NCBI RefSeq assembly: GCF_033878955.1
Contig: NZ_CP138858.1
Location: forward strand, 4,305,001-4,369,000
Source of the DNA: Coraliomargarita algicola
GTDB lineage: Bacteria > Verrucomicrobiota > Verrucomicrobiia > Opitutales > Coraliomargaritaceae
Reading direction: 5' to 3'
DNA length: 64,000 nucleotides
Shown: in pieces, positions 55,910 through 64,000 of the stretch
Position numbering within the stretch: the stretch's first letter is position 1
Layout of the letters: every line of letters starts with the position of its first letter
Made by a program: the position numbers and the translations under genes
The notes under the pieces: model-generated
The model's database searches: none
The model's input: the letters and a program-made list of their open reading frames with translations, nothing else
Told to the model about the DNA's origin: nothing

Positions 55910-57998
55910 TTATGCGAATACAGAATCTCGATTTTCGCGATTGAAGCGTTGGTAGTTCTGCACGGGCAGTGCTTCTAAGAAACGCGCTCCGTATGGTTTT
56001 GTCAAAATTCGTGAGTCGAGAATCACAATATTACCTCGATCCTCGCGCCGTCGAATGAGTCGGCCGATACCTTGGCGGAATTTAACCAATGCATCGGGCA
56101 CAGTCATTTCGGCGAATGGATTGCCCCCGCGCTCGCGGATGTATTCGCTGCGGGCTTCACTGACAGGGTGGCTGGGGTTTTCGAAGGGGAGTCGGGCAAT
56201 GATGACTTGAGAGAGCGCGGGGCCTGGGATGTCGACCCCAGTCCAGAAGCTGTCGGTGCCAAAGAGCACGCCATTACCCACTGTTGCGAATTTCTTGGTG
56301 ATCTCTGAGCGTGCCATTTGATGGCCCTGGGTGAATAGGGGGCGTTGAATTTTCTTAAAAAAGGCTTCCGTGCGCTCCCGCACTTGGCGTAAGTCGAAGT
56401 GACTGGTAAAGAGCACCAGGGTGCCGCCTTCGACGCGGCGGGCGCACCAGCAAATCATATTGGCTAAATAATCGAGGTCGAGGCGACCTTGGCCGGGCTC
56501 GGGTTGTGGGGCGTCGTTGGCGATGTAGATGTGGCAATTATCTAATATAATTGAATGGGGAATACACGATTTCGGTTTCGGCGACTTGTCCGCCGACAGT
56601 TTCTTGAAATGCATGCATGTGGTTGCCATCGGAGAGCGTGGCACTCGTCAGTACCGCTGCGGTGCCTCGTTGGAAGACATGTTTTCGCAGGTAGGGAGCC
56701 ACGTCGAGGGGGGCACTGCGCAGGGTGATGATTTGACCTTTTTTACCACCGCGTTCGAGCCACTGGACATGATCCTCTTCGGCGAAGGTAATGAAGCCAT
56801 TGATGGCATCGCGATAGCTGAGTATACGACGACGGTGGTCGCGCAGTTCATCCTGGGCGCGTTCATCGTCGCTCTTCTGAATGAGAGCACCGAGACGTTC
56901 GGCGACTTCTTTAAGCGGGCCGGTGAGTATATTATCGCAGAAGTCGGGTTTGTGGATGCGTTGAATTGGCTTTTTTAGTAGAAAGGTATCGCCTAGATAG
57001 CTGAAAAATTCGTGGGCGGCATCGATGGCATTGGTGACCGCGTCTTGATCCCACGCCTGGCCATGACGGCGTAGGCTGCCGCGATTGGTGCGTTGGTTAT
57101 AAATGCGTTTGAGTGCGCGATCTACCGCAAAGGAGCTTACGTGGGTGCCGAAGTGGTCGGTTGCGATGGCAGGGATGCGGTGCGCTTCGTCCAGCACCAC
57201 AAAGTCATCGGCCAGCAGAATGCCGCGCACATCACCCTCGGGTTGCATGCCTGCATTGATCAATGAGAAGAGTAGGCTGTGGTTGACGATGACACAGTTG
57301 GCGGAGAGGAGCTGCTTGCGGGCGCGTTGATAGAAGCAGGTGGCAGGATCGCAATTTTTGCGTGAGCAGGTAGAGCTGTCGGCGTTGACCGCATCCCAAA
57401 CGTCGGGCAAGGGCGCGGGAGAGAGTTCTTGGATCACTCCATTCTTGGTGGTCGCCGACCAAGTGGCAATGCGCACGAGATCCGCCTTTTCGTCGTTCTT
57501 AAATAGTTCCGCTTGTTTGCTGGACTGAGCATCTTTGAGTGCATTTCCGAGTCGGGTGCTGCAGCAGTAGTTGCCCTTGCCTACCATCAGAGCAGTCTTA
57601 AAGGCACCATAGCGACGTAATTCGGGCACCTTGGTAAAAAGCTTGCGGCAGATCTTGAGGTCTTTTTCGCGGATTTGCTCCTGTAGGCTGATTGTGTGGC
57701 TGGAGATGATAAAGGGGCGCTCACTGTTAATGGAGTGGATGATGCCGGGCACCAGATATGCGAGACTTTTGCCAACTCCGGTGCCTGCCTCGAAGAGTAG
57801 TGGCTGGTCGGATTCGAGTGAGCTGGCGACCGAAAGAGCCATCGCGGCTTGCTCGGGACGGTGGTCCAGTTGCATCTCTGTTTGTAGATAACCACCTTGT
57901 TTAAAGATGCTTTCGATCAGGTCAACGAGGTAGCCTTTGGGTCTGTCTACATTCGGCGTATCGTTGCCACCGCCTGAATTTTCGATGAATCCGATCAT
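55910..57998 (-). pseudogene. DinG-type Fe-S helicase, frameshifted
   Basis: A superfamily 2 DNA helicase of the DinG/XPD group. The N-terminal frame (57998 to about 56545, 486 residues) has the Walker A AGTGVGKS (71-78), cysteines around 145-146, 211, 216 and 221 that fit a 4Fe-4S cluster, and DEAH at 270-273. It stops at YSPFNYIR. The C-terminal frame continues from DNCHIYIANDA through FGTDSFWTGVDIPG and QGIGRLIRRREDRG to 55910. One extra base in an AT-rich tract at about 56544-56550 explains the break. The two halves make a full protein of about 690 residues, so this is a recent mutation or a sequencing error. Confidence 0.85.
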
Positions 57999-58020
57999 GT
58001 TCCGAAGTCGTTTTGAAAAG

Positions 58021-58092
58021 TTGGAGTCCCGCCTTTATGCGGTTGCGTCGTGAAAGTCGTGCGCGCGCTGCCGCCTAAAGGCAGCACTCCAG
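58021..58092. repeat. REP-like inverted pair (BIME-like)
   Basis: The left arm (58021-58042) and the reverse complement of the right arm (58071-58092) match at 18 of 22 positions. Each arm is partly palindromic itself: CCGC/GCGG around CTTTAT on the left, GCTGCC/GGCAGC (58067-58085) on the right. Both contain a GGAGT near the outer end. The pair lies between the helicase and the FAD dehydrogenase genes. Such paired palindromes are the substrates and relics of RAYT transposases, one of which is at 44723-45766. Confidence 0.7.
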
Positions 58093-58142
58093 CCTCTACT
58101 GCTTTTTGCGGAACGATGACAATTTGTAGTTTCATTTAGTTA

Positions 58143-59732
58143 TCATCGAGCCGCTGCCTCTGCACAGCGAATGCCGTCGAGTGCGGCGCTCACGATGCCG
58201 CCTGCAAATCCAGCGCCTTCGCCGCAAGGGAATAGTCCGGCGATCTCCGGGTGTTGCAGGCTCTTTTCGTCACGTGGGATACGCACGGGAGAACTGGTGC
58301 GAGTCTCGAAGCCGATTAAATTGCACTCGTCTGTGATGTAGCCACGCATCTGTTTCCCGAAAATGTCCAGCCCACGGCGCATGCGGCGGGTGATCCATTC
58401 GGGGAGGATTTCGTCAATTCGGGCAGGGGTGATGCCCGGAAAATAACTGGTATCTGGCAACTGGCCGGAGTCTGTGCCTTGTAAGAAGTCGGTTACGCGT
58501 TGCCCCGGAGCGATTTGACCGCCGCCACCAAATTTTTTGGCTGCTTGTTCGAGGGCTTTTTGGAAGGCAATGCCTGCCAGGATGCCGTGTTCGGCCTGAA
58601 ACGGGGCCGTGTCTTCCGGTTCGACAGTGACCACCATGCCGCTGTTGGCAAAAGGAGAGTCGCGACGTGCGAGGCTCATGCCGTTGACGACGACTTCGTC
58701 GTTTTCCGTGGCTGCCGGCACGATAAATCCGCCGGGACACATGCAGAAAGAGTGCACGCCCCGGTTGTCGATTTTAGTCGCGAGCCGATAACTGGCCGCG
58801 GGTAGTTGTTTGGAGCGTGCTTGGCCGCGGGGAGTATGATATTGTAAGCTATCGATTAGTGCTTGCGGGTGCTCTATTCGTACGCCGACTGCGAAGGGCT
58901 TTTGCTCCAGGCGAATTTTTTGTGTGTGAAGCTGGTGGTAGATGTCGCGTGCTGAGTGGCCCGTCGCGAGGATGACTTGCTCGCTTAGGAATTCGCGCCC
59001 ATCGGTGGTACACACCCCTGCGATGCGTTGCGCATGAATTAGAAAAGAGTCCACCTTGGCGCCGAAATGAACTTCGCCCCCCGCGTTGCGGATCGACTCA
59101 CGCATGGCCATGACGACCTTGGGTAGTAGATTCGAGCCGATGTGTGGATGGGCGTCGATTAAGATACGTTCCGGTGCGCCGTGAGCGACCAGTGTTTCGT
59201 AAATGGTGCGGACAGGGCCGCGCTTGGTCGCACGGGTGTAGAGCTTGCCATCGGAAAAGGTGCCTGCTCCACCTTCACCAAAACAGTAATTCGAGTCCTC
59301 GATGACGCGCCCCTCTTTCAGGATGGGACCTAGATCAAAACGGCGGGCTGAGGCGTCTTTGCCGCGTTCGAGAATAATGGGTTTACGGCCCAGTTCCAGG
59401 CAACGAAGTGCCGCAAATAATCCCGCTGGTCCGCAGCCGACGATGATCACATTTTTAGCATGAGGTGGTAGGCTTGGGTAGTCTGGGCGTAACTCCGGTT
59501 CCGCGGGGAGGGTGTGACCGAGGCCGACTTCCAGTCGTAGCTGTGCTTTAATCGTGCGCTGGCGGGCATCGATCGAATGTTTGCGCAGTCGTAATTCGAC
59601 CACTTGGTCCAAGGATACGCCCAGTTTTGTCGCAACGGCTGCTTTTTGCGCGGCGATATCCTCGGATTGTTCAATCGGTAAAATGATATCGACGAGAGTC
59701 GGTGCTGAGGGATCTGTGGAGGCGTCTGTCAT
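58143..59732 (-). CDS. FAD-dependent dehydrogenase (COG2509-type)
   Basis: 529 residues. An N-terminal region of about 90 residues is followed by an FAD-binding Rossmann fold, GCGPAG at 99-104 (NVIIVGCGPAGLFAALRCLE), and the CFGEGGAGTFSDGKLYTR segment. The C-terminus has FPCGEGAGFAGGIVSAALDGI, which closes the flavin site. This matches the conserved but uncharacterised flavoproteins annotated as FAD-dependent dehydrogenases. The ATG at 59732 is chosen over 59765. It is divergent from acyP. Confidence 0.88.
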   Translation of the reverse strand: MTDASTDPSAPTLVDIILPIEQSEDIAAQKAAVATKLGVSLDQVVELRLRKHSIDARQRTIKAQLRLEVGLGHTLPAEPELRPDYPSLPPHAKNVIIVGCGPAGLFAALRCLELGRKPIILERGKDASARRFDLGPILKEGRVIEDSNYCFGEGGAGTFSDGKLYTRATKRGPVRTIYETLVAHGAPERILIDAHPHIGSNLLPKVVMAMRESIRNAGGEVHFGAKVDSFLIHAQRIAGVCTTDGREFLSEQVILATGHSARDIYHQLHTQKIRLEQKPFAVGVRIEHPQALIDSLQYHTPRGQARSKQLPAASYRLATKIDNRGVHSFCMCPGGFIVPAATENDEVVVNGMSLARRDSPFANSGMVVTVEPEDTAPFQAEHGILAGIAFQKALEQAAKKFGGGGQIAPGQRVTDFLQGTDSGQLPDTSYFPGITPARIDEILPEWITRRMRRGLDIFGKQMRGYITDECNLIGFETRTSSPVRIPRDEKSLQHPEIAGLFPCGEGAGFAGGIVSAALDGIRCAEAAAR

Positions 59733-59822
59733 GTGTAAACCATTGTTTTTGTGTTTAAAAACCACTGAGACAAGGCTCTAATGCACTTGCAACCAGTGAG
59801 ATTCTGTTAAGTTTGAGTCATT

Positions 59823-60104
59823 ATGGATAATCATGTTTTTCAAATGAATTGCTGGTTTGAAGGCCATGTGCAGGGTGTGGGTTTTCGTTATCAGACAGTC
59901 AACGTGGCTAAAGGTTTTGAAGTGACCGGTTATGTGCGCAACCTGGTCGACGGGCGCGTGCACCTATACGCTGAAGGGGCTGAGTCGGAGGTGCGTGCCT
60001 TCCAGACTGAGGTTGAGTCGGAGTTGCAGGATTACATTCGTGCGACTGAAATTAAGACCGACAGCGGTCCTCGTGCTTGCCAAAGTTTTCGCATCGAACA
60101 ATAA
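59823..60104 (+). CDS. acyP: Acylphosphatase
   Basis: 93 residues, the usual size. The motif EGHVQGVGFRYQTVNVAK (about 13-30) holds the catalytic Arg22, and GYVRNLVDG (36-44) has catalytic Asn40. It hydrolyses acyl phosphates such as carbamoyl or acetyl phosphate. It lies eight bases before an ABC transporter ATPase gene and starts a plus-strand run of five genes. Confidence 0.94.
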   Translation: MDNHVFQMNCWFEGHVQGVGFRYQTVNVAKGFEVTGYVRNLVDGRVHLYAEGAESEVRAFQTEVESELQDYIRATEIKTDSGPRACQSFRIEQ

Positions 60105-60112
60105 CAGATATA

Positions 60113-61006
60113 ATGAATACCCCCGCCATTCGCATTCAGAATTTAACCAAAGACTTCTCGGTCGGCATCCGCGGTGTGAAGCTGCGCGCTGTGGACGACC
60201 TTTGCCTCGAAGTCGGAGATAATGAAATCTTTGGGCTGCTCGGGCCCAACGGTTCGGGCAAGAGCACCACAATCAAAATTATCCTCGGCTTATTGGAGGC
60301 GTCGGCGGGAAGTTGTGAGATTTATGGAAAGCCGAGCAAACAAGTCGATGCGCGACGTAGTGTCGGTTTTTTACCTGAAGCGCCTTATTTCTATCGTTAC
60401 CTGACGGGACGTGAGCTGGTGTGCTATTATGCCCGCATCTGTATGGTGCCACGAGCAAAGATTGATGATGCGGTGGATTCAGTGATAGAATTGGTCGGAA
60501 TGAGTGAGGCCGCGAATCGTCGGGTCGGCACTTACTCCAAGGGCATGTTGCAGCGTATCGGTTTGGCGCAGTCACTGGTGCATGATCCCCAGCTAGTCAT
60601 GTTGGATGAGCCGACGGCAGGGGTGGACCCGCTGGGGTCGGCCGCCATTGCTGAGATCGTGCGCGAGCTCAAGCGTCGCGGCAAAACAGTCTTACTTTCT
60701 TCCCACCTGCTGGCTCAAATTGAGGGTCTGTGCGACCGCGTGGCGATTCTGCACCGTGGCAAGCTGGTGCGTGAAGGGCGCGTGGATGATTTGGTCGAGG
60801 AGAAGAATGCAGAATCGCTGGTGGTGGAAGGGCTCAGTGCTGAGGGACGCGCTGCAGTCGAAGCGACGATTCAAGCCCAAGGTGGGCGCCTTGCGCGAAT
60901 CGAGAAACCGCGCTTGAGTTTGGATGCCTATTTCCTGAAGGAAGTGCATCAACGCGAGAGTGAGCATGTGGCCAAACAAGAGGAAACCGGGAGTCAGAAA
61001 TCATGA
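60113..61006 (+). CDS. ABC transporter ATP-binding protein
   Basis: 297 residues. Walker A GPNGSGKST is at 44-52, followed by the Q-loop/lid region, the signature YSKGMLQRIGLAQSL, Walker B MLDEPTAGVDP and the H-loop SSHLL. The C-terminal 80 residues are a domain of the kind seen in ABC-2 exporters. The ATG at 60113 is chosen; an upstream ATG at 60077 lies inside acyP. The 3' end overlaps the permease gene by four bases, so the pair forms one transporter. Confidence 0.95.
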   Translation: MNTPAIRIQNLTKDFSVGIRGVKLRAVDDLCLEVGDNEIFGLLGPNGSGKSTTIKIILGLLEASAGSCEIYGKPSKQVDARRSVGFLPEAPYFYRYLTGRELVCYYARICMVPRAKIDDAVDSVIELVGMSEAANRRVGTYSKGMLQRIGLAQSLVHDPQLVMLDEPTAGVDPLGSAAIAEIVRELKRRGKTVLLSSHLLAQIEGLCDRVAILHRGKLVREGRVDDLVEEKNAESLVVEGLSAEGRAAVEATIQAQGGRLARIEKPRLSLDAYFLKEVHQRESEHVAKQEETGSQKS

Positions 61007-61845
61007 GTCTTTTAAATTCATTCACACGTATACGTCTGATTGCGGGCACCACTTTTCTCGAAGCGGTTCGCCAGAAGTTTTTCAATTCACTGTTGATCAT
61101 TTCGATCGCACTGGTGGCTAGTTCGACCTTCTTTCAACAGTTTGATTTTGGCACGGGAGAGTTGAAGTTCATTACCGACTTCGGCTTTGGGGCGCTATTC
61201 TTTTTTGGATCGATCTTGTCGATTACTGCGACCACCCAGCTCTTTTTTAATGAAATGGAGAATCGCACTGCGCTCACAATGTTGGCGAAGCCGGTCTATA
61301 AACTGGAGTTTTTGGCTGGTAAGTTTCTAGGTGCCCACATGCTGATGCTGAGCTTTACTCTAGTGATTACACTGGTGTTGAGCGGTATCTTGTATTGGCG
61401 TGAAATGGCACTGCTCGAACGTCTGGGGGAGGATGTCATGTTGAACGGGCCACTCGTTCGCTATGGCGACGTGTTTGTATTCGGTTTCCTTCAGTGGGTG
61501 AAATTTGGAATACTCGCGGCTATTACGCTTTTTGTGGCGAGCTTTTCAAATACGAACCTCTACACCATCATAGTGTCGTTTTTTGTGTTGATCATTTGCC
61601 AACTGCAATACATCGCTCGCGATGCTTATTCCGGGATGGAAGCTGGCCTGGAGCGCTTTCTGGTGATGGGCCTGGGGCTGATTTTTCCTAACTTCCAGTT
61701 GTTTAATATCGGAGATCAATTGGTCTTCGATGTGGAGCAGGCATTGCCTCTGGCTACGGTGTTGCGGCTCGCTGTGTATGGTTTGATATATACCTTTGCT
61801 TTTATTTTGCTGGCGCAAGTTAACTTTCGTCGACGGGAGATCTAG
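61003..61845 (+). CDS. ABC-2 type transporter permease
   Basis: 280 residues with about six helices. The N-terminal part (TTFLEAVRQKFFNSLLIIS) and the FFNEMENRTALTMLAKPV loop are typical of ABC-2 permeases of the GldF/NosY kind. The protein is overlapped by the ATPase gene and would form the membrane half of the exporter. The cargo is unknown. A TPR membrane protein gene starts two bases after its stop. Confidence 0.88.
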   Translation: MSLLNSFTRIRLIAGTTFLEAVRQKFFNSLLIISIALVASSTFFQQFDFGTGELKFITDFGFGALFFFGSILSITATTQLFFNEMENRTALTMLAKPVYKLEFLAGKFLGAHMLMLSFTLVITLVLSGILYWREMALLERLGEDVMLNGPLVRYGDVFVFGFLQWVKFGILAAITLFVASFSNTNLYTIIVSFFVLIICQLQYIARDAYSGMEAGLERFLVMGLGLIFPNFQLFNIGDQLVFDVEQALPLATVLRLAVYGLIYTFAFILLAQVNFRRREI

Positions 61846-61847
61846 AG

Positions 61848-62723
61848 ATGTCTGTGTTGCAACATCCACTCATATTACGGTTTAGTCGGATCTTAACGAT
61901 TCTGCTGATATTGTTGCTGCTCGGTGTATTGACGCGGCCGATCGAAGCGCCGGCGTGGAAGGTGGTGAAAGCAGGTCAGCCAGAAATGAATCTCGAAGCG
62001 ATTGAAGGTGCGCTCGGGCAGGGGCTGGTCGTTGGCGTGCTGGGTGGTTTTCGTGCGATTTTGGCCGATTTCCTATGGATTCGGACTAATACCATTTGGG
62101 AGCGTCGTGACCGGGTGAAGCTCGATGCGATGGTGCGTCTGGTCACTACACTGGACCCCCGCCCAGAGTTTTTCTGGATCAATGGCAGCCGTATGATCGC
62201 TTATGATGTACCCAACTGGCGAATACGGGAAGAAGGCGGCTATGATGCGGTGCCCGAAGTTCGGCAGCAGACGATTGATTATGAGCAAGCACAACAAGCC
62301 TTTGAATTGCTGGATGAGGCGCTCGAGTTTCATCCGGATCGTGCCAAGCTCTACTTGGAAAAGGGGCAAATATATTTAAATCGTTTAAAAGATGATGCCA
62401 ATGCGGCTGAGTGGTTTCTAACTGCCTCCAAGCAGGCGGATGCGCCTTACTATGCGGCACGGATCTATGCTGAATTGTTGCGTAAGCAAGGTAAGAATAC
62501 GGAAGCGTATGCCTATCTCAAAGAGTTGCACCGCGAGCTTCCGAATGTGCCTTATGCGCAAAAAGGAATTATTCTAGAGCGTATTCGTGAACTTGAGGAT
62601 GCGTTGAAAGTTCCCTTTTGGGAGCGTTTTCAACCCGCAGTAGAGCCCATGTTGGAGGCTCCTAGAAGTGCTCCCGCATTTGATGTTCCGGAGCCGCATG
62701 ATCATGCGGGGCATACGCATTGA
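61848..62723 (+). CDS. TPR-containing membrane protein linked to the ABC transporter
   Basis: 291 residues. One N-terminal helix (about 12-27) is followed by a conserved region with GGFRAILADFLWIRTN and the aromatic WINGSRMIAYDVPNWR. TPR-like repeats follow, with QQAFELLDEALEFHPDRAK and LYLEKGQIYLN. The tail is His-rich (PHDHAGHTH). Genes of this kind commonly follow this ABC pair in related bacteria, as far as I recall. It may be a periplasmic partner or stabiliser of the transporter. Its stop shares the TGATG with the next start. Confidence 0.75.
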   Translation: MSVLQHPLILRFSRILTILLILLLLGVLTRPIEAPAWKVVKAGQPEMNLEAIEGALGQGLVVGVLGGFRAILADFLWIRTNTIWERRDRVKLDAMVRLVTTLDPRPEFFWINGSRMIAYDVPNWRIREEGGYDAVPEVRQQTIDYEQAQQAFELLDEALEFHPDRAKLYLEKGQIYLNRLKDDANAAEWFLTASKQADAPYYAARIYAELLRKQGKNTEAYAYLKELHRELPNVPYAQKGIILERIRELEDALKVPFWERFQPAVEPMLEAPRSAPAFDVPEPHDHAGHTH

Positions 62724-63535
62724 TGAATCGGCAAGCTAAAGCTCAACTTGATAGTCAGTTACGCCATCGTATCAATGCGGCGCGTGTCGCTGTGCGTGAT
62801 CAAATTGCTTTTTTTGGACGGCAGTTCGGCGATGTCGCCTCAGAGTGGAAAGAAGACGATACGCGTGTAACTTTTGCAGATTTTGCGATTTCAGAAAAAC
62901 TCTTTGCGGAACTGCGGCGCGATTTTCCAGAAGATGATTATTGCAGCGAGGAAGCCAGTCCACTGGACGAGGTGCTGGAGCTCGAAGCCCGCTTTGCTTG
63001 GGTGGTGGATCCGATTGACGGAACTAATAATTATGCCCTAGGCTGCACCTTTTGTGCGATATCGCTTGCACTGCTGTTGGATGGAGAGCCGATCTATGGC
63101 TTTATTTACGATCACAGCACCAAGGATCTGCTGGAGGGTGGGCCAGGGCGTGGCTTCATGCGGAACCAAAAGAAAGTAGATCGTAATAAGGCAGTCGCTG
63201 ATGCGCAGACGATGATCGGATTGCACTTTCCGATGCCGGTTGAGGAGCTCGAAGTGTTGGCCCCCTTATTGGCAAAGTATCGTGTGCGTTGTATCGGCAG
63301 TGGGGCATTAACCGCGGCTTATGTGGCGACCGGATACTTGACGGGTGTGATTGATTCCCGTGTTAAAGTGTGGGACATCGCGGCCGCATATGCGCTCTGC
63401 CGGGCTGCAGGTCTTCAGTGGATCTTTACGGAGAGCTCGCCATTTCCTCTTCGGCGCTTTCATCCGAAGATGGACTTTTCGCCGTATTACGCCGGGGCGG
63501 ATTCGTTTGTGGAGGAGCTTGCCGCGTTGTCGTAG
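62723..63535 (+). CDS. Inositol monophosphatase family protein
   Basis: 270 residues. The metal-binding site is complete: TFADFAISEKL, EE at 76-77 (CSEEAS), DPIDGT at 96-101 (VVDPIDGTNNYALG) and the C-terminal VKVWDIAAAYAL. The family hydrolyses inositol phosphate, histidinol phosphate, 3'-phosphoadenosine phosphate or sugar phosphates; which one is not clear. The ATG at 62723 overlaps the previous stop by one base. It ends the five-gene run that starts with acyP. Confidence 0.92.
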   Translation: MNRQAKAQLDSQLRHRINAARVAVRDQIAFFGRQFGDVASEWKEDDTRVTFADFAISEKLFAELRRDFPEDDYCSEEASPLDEVLELEARFAWVVDPIDGTNNYALGCTFCAISLALLLDGEPIYGFIYDHSTKDLLEGGPGRGFMRNQKKVDRNKAVADAQTMIGLHFPMPVEELEVLAPLLAKYRVRCIGSGALTAAYVATGYLTGVIDSRVKVWDIAAAYALCRAAGLQWIFTESSPFPLRRFHPKMDFSPYYAGADSFVEELAALS

Positions 63536-63566
63536 ACGAGGCGAGGGGGCGGCAATTGTGCTACGC

Positions 63567-64000
63567 TTAGACCACGCCCATTGTTTTGAGTAGTGATGAA
63601 ATGTAGGGGATTAATTGCTTCTTGCGGCTGACGATTCCGGAGAGTTCGTAGATGTTGCTTTGGCCGCGCTGTGGATAGTTGATGGAGGCTTTTAGCTCAT
63701 CATTACCGGCGACGACCAGTAGTGAGTCCTGAGAGTTGATGTCGGTGACTAGCAGGAAGCTGAAGTAGAGCTCTTCTTTTGCTCGGTAGGCCTCAAGTGC
63801 TTCGTCCAGGGCATCTTCATTTTTCCAGAAATTGTCGAAGCCCAATTCTTCAATCTGAGATACTGAGAAACGTAGTTCGCCCTCGTTGTAGATCTTGCAG
63901 TCGGAGCTGATGACTTCTGCTGGCTTACTGTTGATCACGACGGAGCCAGCGGTGAATATGAGATCGGCCAGTGCCTTGGGCTCGATACCAGCTATTGGAG
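63567..64000 (-). CDS. ppaC: Manganese-dependent inorganic pyrophosphatase, C-terminal part (partial)
   Basis: About 144 residues run in from the right edge and end at 63567; the N-terminal DHH domain is outside the window. The DHHA2 domain is clear: FSVSQIEELGF, LLVTDINSQDSLLVVAG and the C-terminal substrate-binding SRKKQLIPYISSLL. The family splits pyrophosphate into two phosphates and so drives synthesis of macromolecules. The frame continues without a stop to 64000, so no start is in the window. Confidence 0.88.
   Translation of the reverse strand, partial: PIAGIEPKALADLIFTAGSVVINSKPAEVISSDCKIYNEGELRFSVSQIEELGFDNFWKNEDALDEALEAYRAKEELYFSFLLVTDINSQDSLLVVAGNDELKASINYPQRGQSNIYELSGIVSRKKQLIPYISSLLKTMGVV

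Overview
The window looks like a chromosome segment of a Gram-negative bacterium of the Verrucomicrobiota, most likely a marine Opitutae/Puniceicoccales type (Coraliomargarita- or Lentimonas-like). This is inferred from gene content, not from a database search. The pointers are moderate G+C, an LpxI-type lipid A enzyme, a meso-DAP type MurE, a complete Na+ (Mrp) antiporter operon, a RedB-like protein beside a hybrid kinase, and weak Shine-Dalgarno use. Genes are dense, with gaps usually under 250 bp. I see no tRNA, rRNA, CRISPR array, phage or plasmid module.

Region by region. 1-4.4 kb: the tail of an unknown gene, a Gfo/Idh/MocA oxidoreductase, an anchored protein with two His-rich domains, two membrane proteins of unknown function and a lone type IV prepilin-like protein. 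4.4-8.8 kb (minus): leuS, a FecR-like exported protein and lpxI, tightly packed. 9.0-12.9 kb (plus): RedB-like thioredoxin-fold protein, large hybrid histidine kinase, small secreted protein. 13.0-20.9 kb (plus): mrpABCDEFG, then a second putative Na+/H+ antiporter (PF07399 type) and an RDD protein. 21-23.1 kb (minus): metF, a DUF971 protein, an LpxH-like phosphoesterase. 23.4-31.3 kb (plus): the first part of a dcw cluster, mraZ-rsmH-ftsL-ftsI-murE-murF-mraY, headed by a clear MraZ box. It stops at mraY, where genes converge from the other strand.

31.3-39.4 kb (minus): a GT-C-like membrane protein, proA, a PfkB-family kinase, a DUF3568 lipoprotein, a GspC-like membrane protein, xseA and a frameshifted TVP38/VTT membrane protein. 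39.5-43.8 kb (plus): LysM protein, Nudix hydrolase and AsmA-like protein. 43.8-44.6 kb (minus): a frameshifted rph. 44.7-45.8 kb (plus): a REP-associated tyrosine transposase (RAYT). 45.8-58.0 kb (minus): AI-2E family transporter, an M48 peptidase with a TerB-like tail and its LemA partner, an EF-G of the FusA2 type, a second hybrid histidine kinase, and a run of DUF1294, TPR, PP2C phosphatase and a frameshifted DinG-type helicase. A REP-like inverted pair lies at 58.02-58.09 kb. 58.1-64 kb: a FAD dehydrogenase (minus), the run acyP / ABC ATPase / ABC permease / TPR protein / inositol-monophosphatase-like enzyme (plus), and a right-edge partial Mn-dependent pyrophosphatase (minus).

Most of the window is housekeeping: cell wall, lipid A, translation and ion homeostasis. 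The most unusual items are the RAYT with a REP-like pair 12 kb away, the RedB-kinase pair, the five-unit MraZ box, and three genes each broken by a single-base indel. The indels may be real or may be assembly errors. I found no clearly new multi-gene system.
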